Shown one piece after another: positions 35,601-45,685 of a stretch of 64,000 bases of DNA. The notes under the pieces are model-generated. The model saw only the letters and a list, made by a program, of their open reading frames with translations. It made no database searches and was not told the origin of the DNA. Made by a program: the position numbers and the translations under genes. How positions within the stretch are numbered: the first letter of the stretch is position 1; every line of letters starts with the position of its first letter. Source of the stretch: Stenomitos frigidus_A (GTDB lineage: Bacteria; Cyanobacteriota; Cyanobacteriia; Leptolyngbyales; Leptolyngbyaceae); assembly GCF_963877135.1 (NCBI RefSeq), contig NZ_CAWNSW010000161.1, forward strand, positions 1 to 64,000, in the 5' to 3' direction.

Positions 35601-36664
35601 AAGGGTTTGCGGTTGGAGGTCTCAAGCTTGCGACTGGGTTGGTAGAGGCTACTCGCAACAAGGAACTGTGAGATGGCACGCAGCAGTTTGACTATCAATG
35701 TTTTTCGGGTGTAGTAGATTGCCAGCAGATAGATTTTCAGCTTTTCCAGAGCGGTGCTACAAGACAGATAGTCTTGAATGGTTTGGGTATTTTCACGATC
35801 GCTGTCTACAAGACGCCAAGTGATGCAAATGGCTAACGAGAGCAATTTATTGGCAAACTTACGAAACTCGGGAAATTCTCGCCTCAGCCAAGATCCTGTA
35901 TAGGCATACTCTCTGGCGGTTAAATGCGCTTTTTGGGGCTGCATGGTCACCATGTTTGCATCGTGTATTCGCTGGAGGGTGAGGGAGTCGGCTAACATAA
36001 ACCCTTGGCTCAGCCCAACGGCAACAAACTTCACGTAGTTGTCTCCGGCGCGGAGTGCTTTTGAGGTCGGCATAGGGAGAATTTGAGCCAGGAGCGATCG
36101 CCGGAAACAGAGGCAGGACGAGGGAGGCAAGTTGGGAGGCATTTTGCCTGCTGTCAGCAAAGCGCGAAAGTCACAGGCCTGGGTGACATAGTTGACGGTG
36201 GTTGTGCCAGGCAGGGAGTGATTGTCTTGGTCGATGAGTGTAAGGCTATGGAAACACCAGCCAATGTTATCGGAGCGTTGAAAAGCAGCAACAATTTCGG
36301 CAATTTTATGGGGCAGAAAAACATCATCCGCATCCAGAAAGCAGATGATGTCGCCGTGACTGGCGGCGAACCCAATGTTGTAACAAGAGGCTTGTCCCCC
36401 ATTCTCTTTGGCAATGGCAACAATTTTCTCGCCGTAGCTAGCAATGATTGCTTGAGAGGAATCTTGAGAGCCATCATCAATGACAATGACTTCAACGTTT
36501 TTATACGTCTGACTCAAGGCACTGTCGATCGCGTGTGCTAGAAAGCGATCGTAGTTGTAGTTGTTGATAATAAGACTGACTAAGGGAATCACGTTAATTG
36601 AGGTTTGCATCTTTAATTTATTGCTAGTGGCACAATGACCAGTCATCATTGCAAGCATTGACAC
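35597..36664 (-). CDS. Glycosyltransferase family 2 (GT-A fold)
   Basis: GT2 domain with PLVSLIINNYNYDRFLAHAI, VEVIVIDDGSQDSSQAII, KENGGQASCYNIGFAASHGD and the DxD in ICFLDADDVFLPHK. The likely start is internal at MQTSINVIPL (36610), as the extra N-terminal residues are atypical, but no ribosome-binding site decides it. It is closely related in its N-half to the next gene upstream (36673-37740), so the two probably arose by duplication. It overlaps the following gene by 4 bp. Confidence 0.88.
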   Translation of the reverse strand: MSMLAMMTGHCATSNKLKMQTSINVIPLVSLIINNYNYDRFLAHAIDSALSQTYKNVEVIVIDDGSQDSSQAIIASYGEKIVAIAKENGGQASCYNIGFAASHGDIICFLDADDVFLPHKIAEIVAAFQRSDNIGWCFHSLTLIDQDNHSLPGTTTVNYVTQACDFRALLTAGKMPPNLPPSSCLCFRRSLLAQILPMPTSKALRAGDNYVKFVAVGLSQGFMLADSLTLQRIHDANMVTMQPQKAHLTAREYAYTGSWLRREFPEFRKFANKLLSLAICITWRLVDSDRENTQTIQDYLSCSTALEKLKIYLLAIYYTRKTLIVKLLRAISQFLVASSLYQPSRKLETSNRKPL

Positions 36665-36672
36665 AACGCGTG

Positions 36673-37740
36673 CTAACCAAAAAGCTGCACCATTTTCCGA
36701 AGCGTATTCATCAGCCGTCCTCGGCTGTCTGCATAAATGAGATTATTTGCCATCTTTTGAGCCGCTGGCTTTGGTGCCAGAAGCATTGCCAGGTGCCAAA
36801 AAGCTAATAAAACGCCAACGTGTTTACGACGATGATTCATCGTGATGTTATGCAGGAACCCACGCACGCATAAAACGGCCAGATTGTCGTTTGGATAGGG
36901 GTGCCTTGGGGCGTCTAGTTTACGTGAAATAATGCGAGCGGTTAAAAAGCCACCCTTGTCCTGTGTTGGGTCATAGGCTAGATCAGGATAAAGGGCTGCT
37001 ACAAGCGACTTTTTCCGAACATGGATTGCATTCATCCGGGCAAGATACTCACGCATATCTTTTGGATGCACTTCGCGCGTCGCTTTACCAACATTATTTT
37101 TGCCATGCACTCTGTAGTGGGCACCGACTTCATCCAGAGATACGATCGCACCTGTTAGCACAGAGAGCTCATTGAGGTAGATATCAGCACAGACACGAAA
37201 TGGCGGTTCTGGCATCGGCATGATTTGCTGAAGGGCGGCAGCCGAGAACACGATGCCACTGGTCGGTGGATAAATATAGCCTGCAGACTTTAAAGCTGCC
37301 TGCCTGAGATCACCTGTTGGCATAGCCCAATGTTTCGCTGGCACAATTTCTTCATTGGGTTTGCCATCTTTATCAACGATCTGCAACCGATACTGCACTT
37401 TTGCGACGTCAGGCATCGACTGGAAAGCTTCGACCACTCGTTGAAATGTGTCGGGTAGCAACACATCGTCGCTATCTAAAAACATCACAATTTCACCGTT
37501 GGCAGCAGCAAAACCAGCATTCATAGCTGACGCCTGCCCACCGTTTTCTTTCAAGATGCTGGTAATACGACTACCAAATGATGCAATCACATCGCGCGAT
37601 CGATCAGTGGAGCCATCATCAACCACGATGACTTCAATCGGTTGATAGGATTGGTTCAGAGCACTATGAATCGTTTCGCTAATAAACTGTTCATAGTTGT
37701 AATTACTGACGACAATGCTGACAAGTGGCTGAGGTTTCAT
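36673..37740 (-). CDS. Glycosyltransferase family 2 (GT-A fold)
   Basis: GT2 domain: PLVSIVVSNYNYEQFISETI, IEVIVVDDGSTDRSRDVI, LKENGGQASAMNAGFAAANG and DxD in VMFLDSDDVLLPDT. The 355 residues and the KENGGQAS segment mark it as a paralogue of 35597-36664. A helical C-terminal third is probably acceptor-specific. It has a GAG-type ribosome-binding site about 5 nt upstream. Confidence 0.9.
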   Translation of the reverse strand: MKPQPLVSIVVSNYNYEQFISETIHSALNQSYQPIEVIVVDDGSTDRSRDVIASFGSRITSILKENGGQASAMNAGFAAANGEIVMFLDSDDVLLPDTFQRVVEAFQSMPDVAKVQYRLQIVDKDGKPNEEIVPAKHWAMPTGDLRQAALKSAGYIYPPTSGIVFSAAALQQIMPMPEPPFRVCADIYLNELSVLTGAIVSLDEVGAHYRVHGKNNVGKATREVHPKDMREYLARMNAIHVRKKSLVAALYPDLAYDPTQDKGGFLTARIISRKLDAPRHPYPNDNLAVLCVRGFLHNITMNHRRKHVGVLLAFWHLAMLLAPKPAAQKMANNLIYADSRGRLMNTLRKMVQLFG

Positions 37741-37959
37741 TGCTCTCCTGAAATGATGCGAAATTAAAGGATGATCTTTTTACTAGAATCAATTAATTTC
37801 TGAAAGGTGGCCAGAAGCCTTGGTTTAAGAAGCCTTTGATGTTAGTGTTTGAGTCATGTTCTAGCCATTGTGAGCGATCAGTGGACGAGGAGGATGAATG
37901 TAGGAATAATCCTAGTCTTGCAAAGTTTTAAAGGTGCCATTCCTGCCACCTTTCTCATA

Positions 37960-38826
37960 CTAAAATCGTCTTTCAGCAAGCACTCTAGCCGTGACTCGAA
38001 GACGGCTTTGAGCAACTTTCGCTTGAACTTTTGGGATAATTTCTTCAGGTCTTTTGCAGAAGTAGCGAACGCGTTCTAAAGTTCTATCCAATTCGTAGAT
38101 GGCTGTTACTGCTAGCCTCTGATGCCATGGAAGCTGCTTTCGATACTTCCGAATTAAGCGTTGCACACGACGCGGACCCTCACCGCTGCTGTGATCTCTA
38201 GCCGTCTTGGTGCCTGGACTAACACAAAAATTTCCCCAGGTTTCATTAACATATTTAATGTTGGCTATTTGAACAGCCCGAAACAGGAAATCATGATCCA
38301 TTGCGTAATGTTCGCTAACGTCATAAAGACCTGCCGTCTGATGCAAAGACGTATGGTAGAAATAAGCGGATGGGTTCACTGGATACTGATTAATACGTCT
38401 GCCTAAAAGCAGGTCTACGAGCTTTAATTTGCTCGGTTGATTGACTCCATAAAATCCGTTTGGGTCCCAAATATTGCAGTTTCCCACCAGCAAGCTCGGC
38501 TCTGGCAACGCTTTAAATAGCTCTGACACACGGTTTAGAACGTTTGGCTCGTAGTGGTCATCAACATTTAAGATTGCTAGGACTTCTCCCTTAGCCATCG
38601 CAATGCCCTTGTTCATTGCATCGGATTGTCCCTGGTCTTTCTCGGAGAGCCAGCGAATGTGCGCATACTGCCCGGCGTAGCGTTTGACGATATCTACTGT
38701 CTTGTCTTTCGAGCCACCATCGACAATGATGTGTTCGATGTCGGGGCACTGCTGATCAATGACAACCTGCATGCAGGCTTCAATAAAGCGTTCACCGTTA
38801 TAAACCGGTGTGATAACACTAAGCAT
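37960..38826 (-). CDS. Glycosyltransferase family 2 (GT-A fold)
   Basis: A 288-residue enzyme with MLSVITPVYNGERFIEACMQ, IEHIIVDGGSKDKTVDIV, LSEKDQGQSDAMNKGIAMAK and LNVDDHYEPN. The IIVDGGSxD and DQGQSDAMNKG signatures mark the WcaA/WfgS-like GT2 subgroup. It is the first gene of the minus-strand cluster in this window, so the promoter of the transferase genes may lie in the 38827-39185 gap. Confidence 0.9.
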   Translation of the reverse strand: MLSVITPVYNGERFIEACMQVVIDQQCPDIEHIIVDGGSKDKTVDIVKRYAGQYAHIRWLSEKDQGQSDAMNKGIAMAKGEVLAILNVDDHYEPNVLNRVSELFKALPEPSLLVGNCNIWDPNGFYGVNQPSKLKLVDLLLGRRINQYPVNPSAYFYHTSLHQTAGLYDVSEHYAMDHDFLFRAVQIANIKYVNETWGNFCVSPGTKTARDHSSGEGPRRVQRLIRKYRKQLPWHQRLAVTAIYELDRTLERVRYFCKRPEEIIPKVQAKVAQSRLRVTARVLAERRF

Positions 38827-39185
38827 AGTGACGAGAGGCTGTAGGTCAATGGGGAAAGCAGCTTCTGCCGGGTCTTTGACGGTGCGATCGGGTCATCACC
38901 CTCATGACACACTCGAAAGACGAAAGGCAGGGCTTGCGTTACCCACTAACCAATACTCCGTAAAGATCTATGATCAGGAAAGCCAAGCTATTTGCTGCAT
39001 TTTTTGAGCGTTCTTGAAGCTAGAGACCACATCTTTTAGAGGAGGGAACTCTGCATCGATCAAGACCGTCCTCAGATTCCTGCTGCTGAGAAACCCCTGG
39101 GAACGGTGTCAGTTAGTGGCGCGATACAGCGTTGCCTGAGGCAGCCCATGTCATCTAATTGTCTTTGGGATTGGGCTCAGTATCT
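38827..39185. other. Gap upstream of the glycosyltransferase run; nothing recognised
   Basis: No ORF with family features was seen. A promoter for the leftward cluster is expected here, but no clear -35/-10 pair could be picked out. Confidence 0.4.
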
Positions 39186-39419
39186 TCAGAGTGATTGGGT
39201 AGTGCTATTTAGGCAAAGGCAAAGCAAAAAAGGCTGAAAGAGGCATATCCATGCCGCAATGCTTCCGAGCATACCGATTATTCTCCAGCCTTCCCAAAAT
39301 GGCATTACCCGACAACCTAAGCGTGCGGTTGCTAAAGCCGCTTCGCAGCCAGCGTGTCCGGATCCCAAAACAATGACATCAAAGGCATCCAAAAAATCAA
39401 CGGACGATCGCACGGTCAT
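39186..39419 (-). pseudogene. mnmG: N-terminal fragment of mnmG (gidA)
   Basis: The frame begins like MnmG, the FAD-dependent tRNA uridine-34 carboxymethylaminomethyl modification enzyme. DFLDAFDVIVLGSGHAGCEA and ALATARLGCR include the Rossmann GxGxxG dinucleotide-binding loop. After about residue 38 the similarity stops and unrelated sequence (VMPFWEGWRIIGMLGS) runs to a stop. Full MnmG is about 620 residues, so more than 90% is missing. It is either a deletion remnant or a duplicated 5' end. A complete copy should exist elsewhere, since mnmG is widely conserved. Confidence 0.8.
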
Positions 39420-39705
39420 AACGGGCTCAGTAGGTTGGGAATCTCCATCTCATTTTAGCAGTTATGTCAGTGCTCTTTATACGGTTGTTAAGCGTTGTAG
39501 CTATTGAAGTCGGTTAAGTTGCAAACCTGTCTCACCAGCCACCGATCGTTGGGGCCGTAGAAAACATTTTTGGAGGGCAAATTCTCTGCCTTTATAGGCT
39601 GAATACCTGCTGTAGAATTGATGTAGGCACTGCTTATTGACTCCTTGATCGTATTTGTCAACAATGCAGAAGTTTCAGTGAAAGCTAATAGTTAGCTTTT
39701 TGAAG

Positions 39706-40350
39706 TCATATGCAACAAAATTTTGAAAGGATTGATCGGGCGGGTCCAACAATTTCCTGGCATAGCCCTGAATACTTATAGTTTGTTGACTCTTGCAGAG
39801 CCTTTATATATGACTGATTAAGTTCTGGGTGAAACTGAACACCAAATAAGAGCTTGCTTTTATGGCTAATGATCTGAACTGGGCAATCCTGAGAATAACC
39901 CAGGTTTAAAAACTGTTTGGGCAAGTTAATAACTGATTCAAAATGAGCAGCATTTGCCTCAATTTGCTTTGGCAAGAACCCAAAGAAAGAATGTTTAACC
40001 TTGAGATTAACTTTGACAGGACCAATTTCTTCATATTGACGCAGAATTTCTGCTCCATAGGTGTAAGCCAAAAATTGCATACCAAAGCAAATACCTAAGA
40101 AGGGTATGTTTTGGCGATCGCATTCCCAAATGATTCGACGCGCCTCACAAAACCATGGTTGTTCACCTTCGGAGATGTTGACTTCACTGCCTCCCAAGAT
40201 GACATGAGTGAAACCTTCTAATTCAAGCGGCTTATCGTGCTCATGAAAGTTGTGGTAAGCGGTGGGTTCTCCAATATGGTTCCAAATGGCTTCCCGCTCA
40301 GCTTTGTCAAGCCCAGGTGCCATTGCTTGCAGTAATAAAATATTGTTCAT
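39706..40350 (-). CDS. Class I glutamine amidotransferase-like protein
   Basis: A 214-residue protein from the chosen start MNNILLLQAMAPGLDKAERE. The GATase1 catalytic residues are present: the nucleophile in FLGICFGMQFLAYTYG (Cys about 88) and His-x-Glu in LLFGVQFHPELN (H174, E176). Stand-alone class I GATases of this size act as GuaA-like amidase domains, gamma-glutamyl hydrolases or unknown enzymes. No synthetase partner is adjacent. Codon use is A/T-rich compared with the polysaccharide genes. Unusual length or truncation is not evident. Confidence 0.85.
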   Translation of the reverse strand: MNNILLLQAMAPGLDKAEREAIWNHIGEPTAYHNFHEHDKPLELEGFTHVILGGSEVNISEGEQPWFCEARRIIWECDRQNIPFLGICFGMQFLAYTYGAEILRQYEEIGPVKVNLKVKHSFFGFLPKQIEANAAHFESVINLPKQFLNLGYSQDCPVQIISHKSKLLFGVQFHPELNQSYIKALQESTNYKYSGLCQEIVGPARSILSKFCCI

Positions 40351-40377
40351 TGTTACCTCTTTAGTAAATTCCAGCAT

Positions 40378-41424
40378 CGGCTTAGCACCACTGGTTTGAG
40401 CAATGGTGAAGGCTGCGTGCTGCGTACTGAATTAGAACGGTAGGCATTTTTTCACCATGCGCTACCACTACAAAGCCTTGATATGAGTCAATCTTTCGGC
40501 GTGCTATCCGGTTGCCTAACAACTACTTGAGGCAACTTTTTTTCAATCGCGAGTTGTTACTTATGACAAATAAATTTATGTCTGCTTACAGCAATACTAT
40601 TGATGGAAAATTGAAAATTAATTTCCCATACAGCAGCTATTAATGATATCAAAAGTACAAATTCAAAGCTGTAGCTTTGAACGACTGATGGTATTAGCAG
40701 CAATTATAAGGACATGGAATGGTTGATCAAAAACAAACCAATAGCAACAAATGTACTGACGAGCGCAATACGTAGCCGAGCTTGATTAGTAATGGCTATT
40801 CGTTAACGAATAAAGATAGGGTCAATTAAAGATAGGGTGGATGCATCCAGAACTATGCCCTTGATTGATGAGGAGTACTACTAAGATTCAGTCCCAATTC
40901 ATGGTGCAGTCGTCACTGTAGTTCCTTATCTATTCCTTATCTATAAGAGAACTCATTACCTATTAGGAGCTATAGGAATTACCACGCCATCAAGATTAAC
41001 AAGATTCAGTAGAGCCCCGAAGTATCTACCAACCTTCGTACAGTAAATACTCTCTGCAATAAAATAAATATACGGTATAAAAGTGTGACTATCTTTGCGT
41101 GTTCATACTGAATCATGATTTCTTGATTGAATAACGTGACACTGTATTTTTTTGGTAAATCTAGCCTTACAAAGGCGGATGTCTTTATTCTCTACAGAAT
41201 AAAGATAGTTGGGGTTTCAAAGTTTTGGCGGCACGAGCGTCATCATCTGAGGTTTTTTGTCTTTTGCAAATTCCGTACGTCTTTTATGAAGGGGCACCAG
41301 CTCTGAGTGACGTTTAAACACAGGCTGATGATGGAGTAATCTGGTTCATAGCAGCATCCGAAAACATATCAACCATGTACGTTCTGATACTCTTACGTTG
41401 CTCTAGCCTTGCTAGCGTTAGGTA
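40378..41424. other. 1-kb A/T-rich gap with small direct and inverted repeats
   Basis: I find no supported gene. TAAAGATAGGGT occurs twice near 40813-40840. TTCCTTATCTA is tandemly duplicated near 40922-40943. A perfect hairpin, TCTTTATTCT-ctac-AGAATAAAGA, lies at 41182-41205. The region looks like decayed sequence; a small RNA cannot be excluded, since the hairpin is strong and isolated. Confidence 0.5.
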
Positions 41425-41448
41425 GTGGTTGTAGGTAAGATGCAGTAT

Positions 41449-42270
41449 ATGGTACGAACGATCGTGGGTTCAGTGGCAACCCTTTGGCGTTATCCAGTGA
41501 AGTCGATGCTGGGAGAGGAACTGGAGGTTTCAGAAATCACTGAGCGTGGATTGCTGGGCGATCGAGCGTATGCGTTGCTGGATGTGCAAAGCGGTAGGGT
41601 TGCCAGCGCCAAAAACCCGAAAAAATGGGCAAAACTGCTGGAATTTCAGGCAGCATTCACCGAGTCTCCTGTGCAGGAAGCCCTGCCTCCAGTCAAAGTA
41701 TCCCTTCCCGATGGTGGCTCCATTACCAGTGAGGCGATCGAAACTAGTAGCATTCTCTCTGGCTTTCTGGGTCGAGACGTGCAGCTACTGTCCTCGGCAC
41801 CGCAGACATCGAGCCTGGATCAGTATTGGCCGAACGTGGAAGGAACGGCCTATCAGGAAAAAATCACCGAACTGTTTTTGCCCCCTGGTACGTTTTTCGA
41901 TTCGTGCTCCGTTCATGCGATCACAACCGCAACCCTGGCGCGGCTCCAGGAGCTTTATCCAGACGGGCAATTTGACTTGCGCCGCTTTCGCCCCAATCTG
42001 TTGATCAAACCAGTGTCGGATGAGGCATCGTTTGTTGAGGATGCCTGGGTCGGTAATGTACTGGCGATCGGCGATGAAGTACGTCTCAGTATTGATACGG
42101 CCTGTCCTCGCTGTGTGGTGACAACGCTGGCACAGGCTGGTTTACCAAGTGACCTGGGCATCTTACGCACAACGGCTCAGTACAATAACGTCATTGCAGG
42201 CATCCGTGCCTCGGTTTTGCAGAGCGGCACCATCCGTCGCCATGATCCAATTTGGCTAGAGTCGCCATAA
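41449..42270 (+). CDS. MOSC-domain protein
   Basis: Beta-barrel MOSC N-terminal domain (ATLWRYPVKSMLGEELEVSE, ERGLLGDRAYALLD) followed by the MOSC domain, with the conserved Cys in IDTACPRCVVTTLAQAGLP and the LRRFRPNLLI segment. Members use this Cys in molybdenum-cofactor sulfur transfer or in amidoxime reduction. No partner reductase is adjacent and there is no C-terminal ferredoxin domain. The start is uncertain: ATGs at 41440 and 41449 and a GTG at 41425 are in frame. I prefer 41449 because the upstream AGGTAAG can serve as ribosome-binding site. Confidence 0.88.
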   Translation: MVRTIVGSVATLWRYPVKSMLGEELEVSEITERGLLGDRAYALLDVQSGRVASAKNPKKWAKLLEFQAAFTESPVQEALPPVKVSLPDGGSITSEAIETSSILSGFLGRDVQLLSSAPQTSSLDQYWPNVEGTAYQEKITELFLPPGTFFDSCSVHAITTATLARLQELYPDGQFDLRRFRPNLLIKPVSDEASFVEDAWVGNVLAIGDEVRLSIDTACPRCVVTTLAQAGLPSDLGILRTTAQYNNVIAGIRASVLQSGTIRRHDPIWLESP

Positions 42271-42448
42271 CAGCTTGTTCGGCTAACTAAACTTGTAGTC
42301 TTGCTGACTCTCAGCTGTGACGGGGGGTGAAACTTAACCCGATTGGGTGTGTATTTCTACAGCATGGAAAGGTATAACTCTTCTTATAAAAGTTTTCTGT
42401 CAAGATCCGTCTGGTATGAGCAACAGCTAGACCGTCGCAGGGGTGTTT

Positions 42449-45244
42449 ATGTATGAGGCATTTATTTCCTATTCCCGTAAAGACAGAGCCTTTGTAGAGA
42501 ACCTTTACACTGCCTTGACTCAACACGATCGCAAAGTCTGGGTCGATTGGGAGGATATTCCACACACGGCAGATTGGCGACAAGAAGTTTACGATGGCAT
42601 TGATGCGGCTAACAATTTCATTTTCATCCTCAGCCCCGACTCCATTGCGTCAGCCGTGTGTGGAGAAGAGTTGGAGCGAGCAGCCACCAGTAAACGGTTG
42701 GTGCCCATTGTTTGTCGAGATGTGGCTCCCAACGACGTGCATCCAGCGTTAACGAAGCTCAACTGGATCTTTTTTCGGGAAACGGACGCGTTCGATCAGG
42801 CGTTTCAATCCTTGACAGCGGCACTGGATAATGATCTTGCCCATGTCAAAGCACACACACGCTTGTTAACCCGAGCGTTGGAGTGGGATCACAAAGGGCA
42901 AGAAGGGAGTTTACTGCTGCGCGGTCAGGACTTGAGAAGTGCTGAAGACTGGCTGGTGCATGGAGAGGGCAAGATGCCTGCTCCAACCTCGTTACAACGC
43001 ATGTATGTGGGGCAAAGCCATCAGGCAGAAGCGGCTCGTCAGCGCAAACTACTGTTAGGTGTGACCGCAGGTGGTGTGATCTCGGCATTACTTGCGATCG
43101 CTGCTGGCATTGGTTGGAACGAAGCGAATCGGCAGCGGGTTGTGGCTGAGCAACAAATGCTGAGTGCCGAAAGCGGATCGACCCAGTTGCTCTCTGCTGC
43201 TGGGCAAGGCTTTGATGCTTTGATGACTAGCCTTAGAGCGGGTATGCAATTGCGGCAAGCAAGCTGGAGAAAAGAGAATGATCCGCTTTCAACGCAAGTG
43301 GTTAACGCCTTTCAAGAATCTATTTATGGGGTTCGTGAAAAAAACCGCCTTATGGGGCATGGCGGCGTTGTGTATGGCGTTAGCTTTAGCCCTGATGGAA
43401 AAACGATCGCCTCTGCCAGTGATGATCACACCATCAAACTTTGGAATCTGGATGGTTCACTCCGACAAACGCTGAAAGGGCATGAGGGGGAAGTCCATCA
43501 AATCAAGTTTAGTCCGAATGGTAAAACCCTTGCCTCCGCTAGTGCCGATCACACCGTCAGGCTTTGGAACCCAGATGGCACCTTCCGACAAACGCTGGAT
43601 GGGCATACGAATGCCGTTTACAGCGTGGCGTTTAGTCCTGATAGCCGGATGATTGCCTCCGCGAGTGCCGATGGTACGACCAAACTTTGGGATCAAGATG
43701 GAGTGCTTTTGCAGACGTTGGTCGGGGCTCGCAGTGCAAGGAAGCCTATTGCCCCTAACAATCATGCTGACAGCCATCACGGCAATCTCTCCTTTGAATC
43801 GTCAGGTGAAGTGCGCGATGTCAGTTTTAGCCCCAATGGTCAAACCATTGCCACCGCAGATGGTGACACCATCCAACTTTGGAGTCGGACTGGCAAACTA
43901 CTGAAAACAATCGCGGGCTACAACCGACCCGTTTTAAGTGTGAATTTTAGCCCCGATGGGCAGAAGCTAGTAGCAGCCAGTGAAGATGGCACCATTCAGT
44001 TTTGGACGCTGGGGGGCACCTTGTTGGCGAAGCTCTTTGAAGGGAATGTCATCCACCAGGCGAAATTTAGTCCTGATGGCAAAACCATTGCTTCAGCCGG
44101 TGGCGATACGCTAGTCAAACTATGGAATCGGGATGGTACTCTGCTGCAAACGTTTCAAGGGCACCAGGATGGCGTCTACGACCTTAGCTTCAGCCCGGAT
44201 GGGCAGACGATCGCCTCCGCCAGCGCAGACGGCAGCATTCGTATTTGGCAGCGCAATGGCATCTCACTGCAAACCTTAGAGGGGCACCGTGGGGACGTTT
44301 ATAATGCTGTGTTTAGCCCCGACGGCCAGGTCATGGTTTCTGTGGGTGCGGATAAGGTTGTCAGGCTTTGGCAGCGCAATGGTACGCCTATTAACACGCT
44401 GCAAGGACATACAGATTTAATTCATGGCGTTGCGTTCAGCCCGGATGGTCAAACCATTGCTACTGCAAGTTGGGATGGCACTGCAAAGCTCTGGAGCCGT
44501 AAAGGAGCGTTGCTCAAAACGCTTAAGGGGCACACTGGACGAGTGTTTGGGGTGGTTTTCAGCCCGGATGGGGAGATGGTCGTCACCAGTAGCGGCGATG
44601 GCACGATCAAAACGTGGGATCGGAACGGCAAACTGTTGAAAACGCTGCGAGGACATACGGACGTCGTACACAACGTTAGCTTTAGCCCGGATGGTCAGTT
44701 CATGGTTTCGGCCAGCCATGATAAAACAGTGCGGCTGTGGAGTCGAGACGGTCGCATGATTAAAGTCTTCAGAGGACATACCAATTGGATTCATGCGGTT
44801 GCCTTCAATCCAGATGGACAGACGATCGCGTCTGCTAGCCATGACCGAACCATACGACTGTGGAATCGGGATGGCATGGCCTTGCACACCCTGGAGGGGC
44901 ACAGCGACAAGGTGTTAGGCATTGCCTTCAGCCCTGATGGGCAGACGATCGCCTCTTCCAGTGCAGATAAGACTGTGCGGTTATGGCGCACCGATGGCAC
45001 ACCCATTGCCATTTTGCGGGGACATGGAGACTCGATTCATGGCATTAACTTTAGCCCCGATGGCAAGACGCTGGCGTCTGCTAGCAATGACAATACGGTG
45101 ATCGTATGGAATCTAGAAAACCTCAATGATTTAGAGGGTCTTCTTGCTAAAAGTTGCCATTGGCTACAGGGCTATTTACAGAACAATCCAACCGTTCCGG
45201 CAAGCGATCGCGCCCTCTGCAACGGCATTAAGACTGCGTCCTAA
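42449..45244 (+). CDS. TIR-domain protein with membrane helix and 14 WD40 repeats
   Basis: The TIR domain occupies residues 1-140: YEAFISYSRKDRAFVENLYT, KVWVDWEDIPHTADW, FIFILSPDSIASAVCGEELE. The Glu in CGEELE sits where NAD-consuming TIRs have their catalytic Glu. A linker of about 70 residues follows (LLTRALEWDHKGQEGSLLLR, familiar from cyanobacterial TIR-WD proteins). Next come one membrane helix at about 200-222 (LLGVTAGGVISALLAIAAGI) and a short coiled-coil. Then there are 14 WD40 repeats, each with (F)SPDG and xLW, enough for two seven-bladed propellers. Repeat 3 carries an insert of about 25 residues. It is probably a membrane-bound sensor or effector. A direct defence role is possible but unproven, and no other defence gene adjoins it. 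Confidence 0.92.
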   Translation: MYEAFISYSRKDRAFVENLYTALTQHDRKVWVDWEDIPHTADWRQEVYDGIDAANNFIFILSPDSIASAVCGEELERAATSKRLVPIVCRDVAPNDVHPALTKLNWIFFRETDAFDQAFQSLTAALDNDLAHVKAHTRLLTRALEWDHKGQEGSLLLRGQDLRSAEDWLVHGEGKMPAPTSLQRMYVGQSHQAEAARQRKLLLGVTAGGVISALLAIAAGIGWNEANRQRVVAEQQMLSAESGSTQLLSAAGQGFDALMTSLRAGMQLRQASWRKENDPLSTQVVNAFQESIYGVREKNRLMGHGGVVYGVSFSPDGKTIASASDDHTIKLWNLDGSLRQTLKGHEGEVHQIKFSPNGKTLASASADHTVRLWNPDGTFRQTLDGHTNAVYSVAFSPDSRMIASASADGTTKLWDQDGVLLQTLVGARSARKPIAPNNHADSHHGNLSFESSGEVRDVSFSPNGQTIATADGDTIQLWSRTGKLLKTIAGYNRPVLSVNFSPDGQKLVAASEDGTIQFWTLGGTLLAKLFEGNVIHQAKFSPDGKTIASAGGDTLVKLWNRDGTLLQTFQGHQDGVYDLSFSPDGQTIASASADGSIRIWQRNGISLQTLEGHRGDVYNAVFSPDGQVMVSVGADKVVRLWQRNGTPINTLQGHTDLIHGVAFSPDGQTIATASWDGTAKLWSRKGALLKTLKGHTGRVFGVVFSPDGEMVVTSSGDGTIKTWDRNGKLLKTLRGHTDVVHNVSFSPDGQFMVSASHDKTVRLWSRDGRMIKVFRGHTNWIHAVAFNPDGQTIASASHDRTIRLWNRDGMALHTLEGHSDKVLGIAFSPDGQTIASSSADKTVRLWRTDGTPIAILRGHGDSIHGINFSPDGKTLASASNDNTVIVWNLENLNDLEGLLAKSCHWLQGYLQNNPTVPASDRALCNGIKTAS

Positions 45245-45322
45245 CCGATCGTCTACGCCGCGAGACACATTCATCTTCTCCAAAGTGCGATCGATGGCAT
45301 AACAACTCCCATCGATCGCTGG

Positions 45323-45685
45323 CTATAAGCCCCGATCGCGCTCCAGATCACGGATGACTTTCTCGTAAACCCAGACTGGGGAACGATCGGGGTTCTGCTC
45401 TTGAGTCTGCTCCACCAGATGTTTTGCCAACGTTTCGTTACCGTTGAGCAACATCACCAGGCGGCGATGAAGGGGCGCAACCTGCCATTCTGTTGCGGCC
45501 GACGAGCGCTGAGTTTGCGTTACCACCTGTTCACCCCGCACAATCAGCTCATCCACCGTTTGCTGCACCTCAGTCTGCAGCGCTGAAAGGCTTTCATCCA
45601 GATGCTCGATTTTTTCGATCGTGTACGAGGCCAATCCGGCTCCAAAATAGAGGGTTTTCTGAAACAGATCGTTCAAGCTATCCAT
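45323..45685 (-). CDS. Conserved small helical protein of unknown function
   Basis: A 120-residue soluble protein beginning MDSLNDLFQKTLYFGAGLAS. Residues about 25-60 are amphipathic and probably coiled-coil (LDESLSALQTEVQQTVDELI). The C-terminal half (LLNGNETLAKHLVEQTQEQN, WVYEKVIRDLERDRG) is also helical. Phasin-like proteins have this composition, but I cannot assign it to the family with confidence. It stands alone between two convergent or unrelated genes. Confidence 0.7.
   Translation of the reverse strand: MDSLNDLFQKTLYFGAGLASYTIEKIEHLDESLSALQTEVQQTVDELIVRGEQVVTQTQRSSAATEWQVAPLHRRLVMLLNGNETLAKHLVEQTQEQNPDRSPVWVYEKVIRDLERDRGL

Noticed and set aside
39186..39419. A possible complete small flavoprotein gene
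   Set aside because: After the dinucleotide-binding loop the similarity stops and the rest is unstructured; it is best read as an mnmG remnant.
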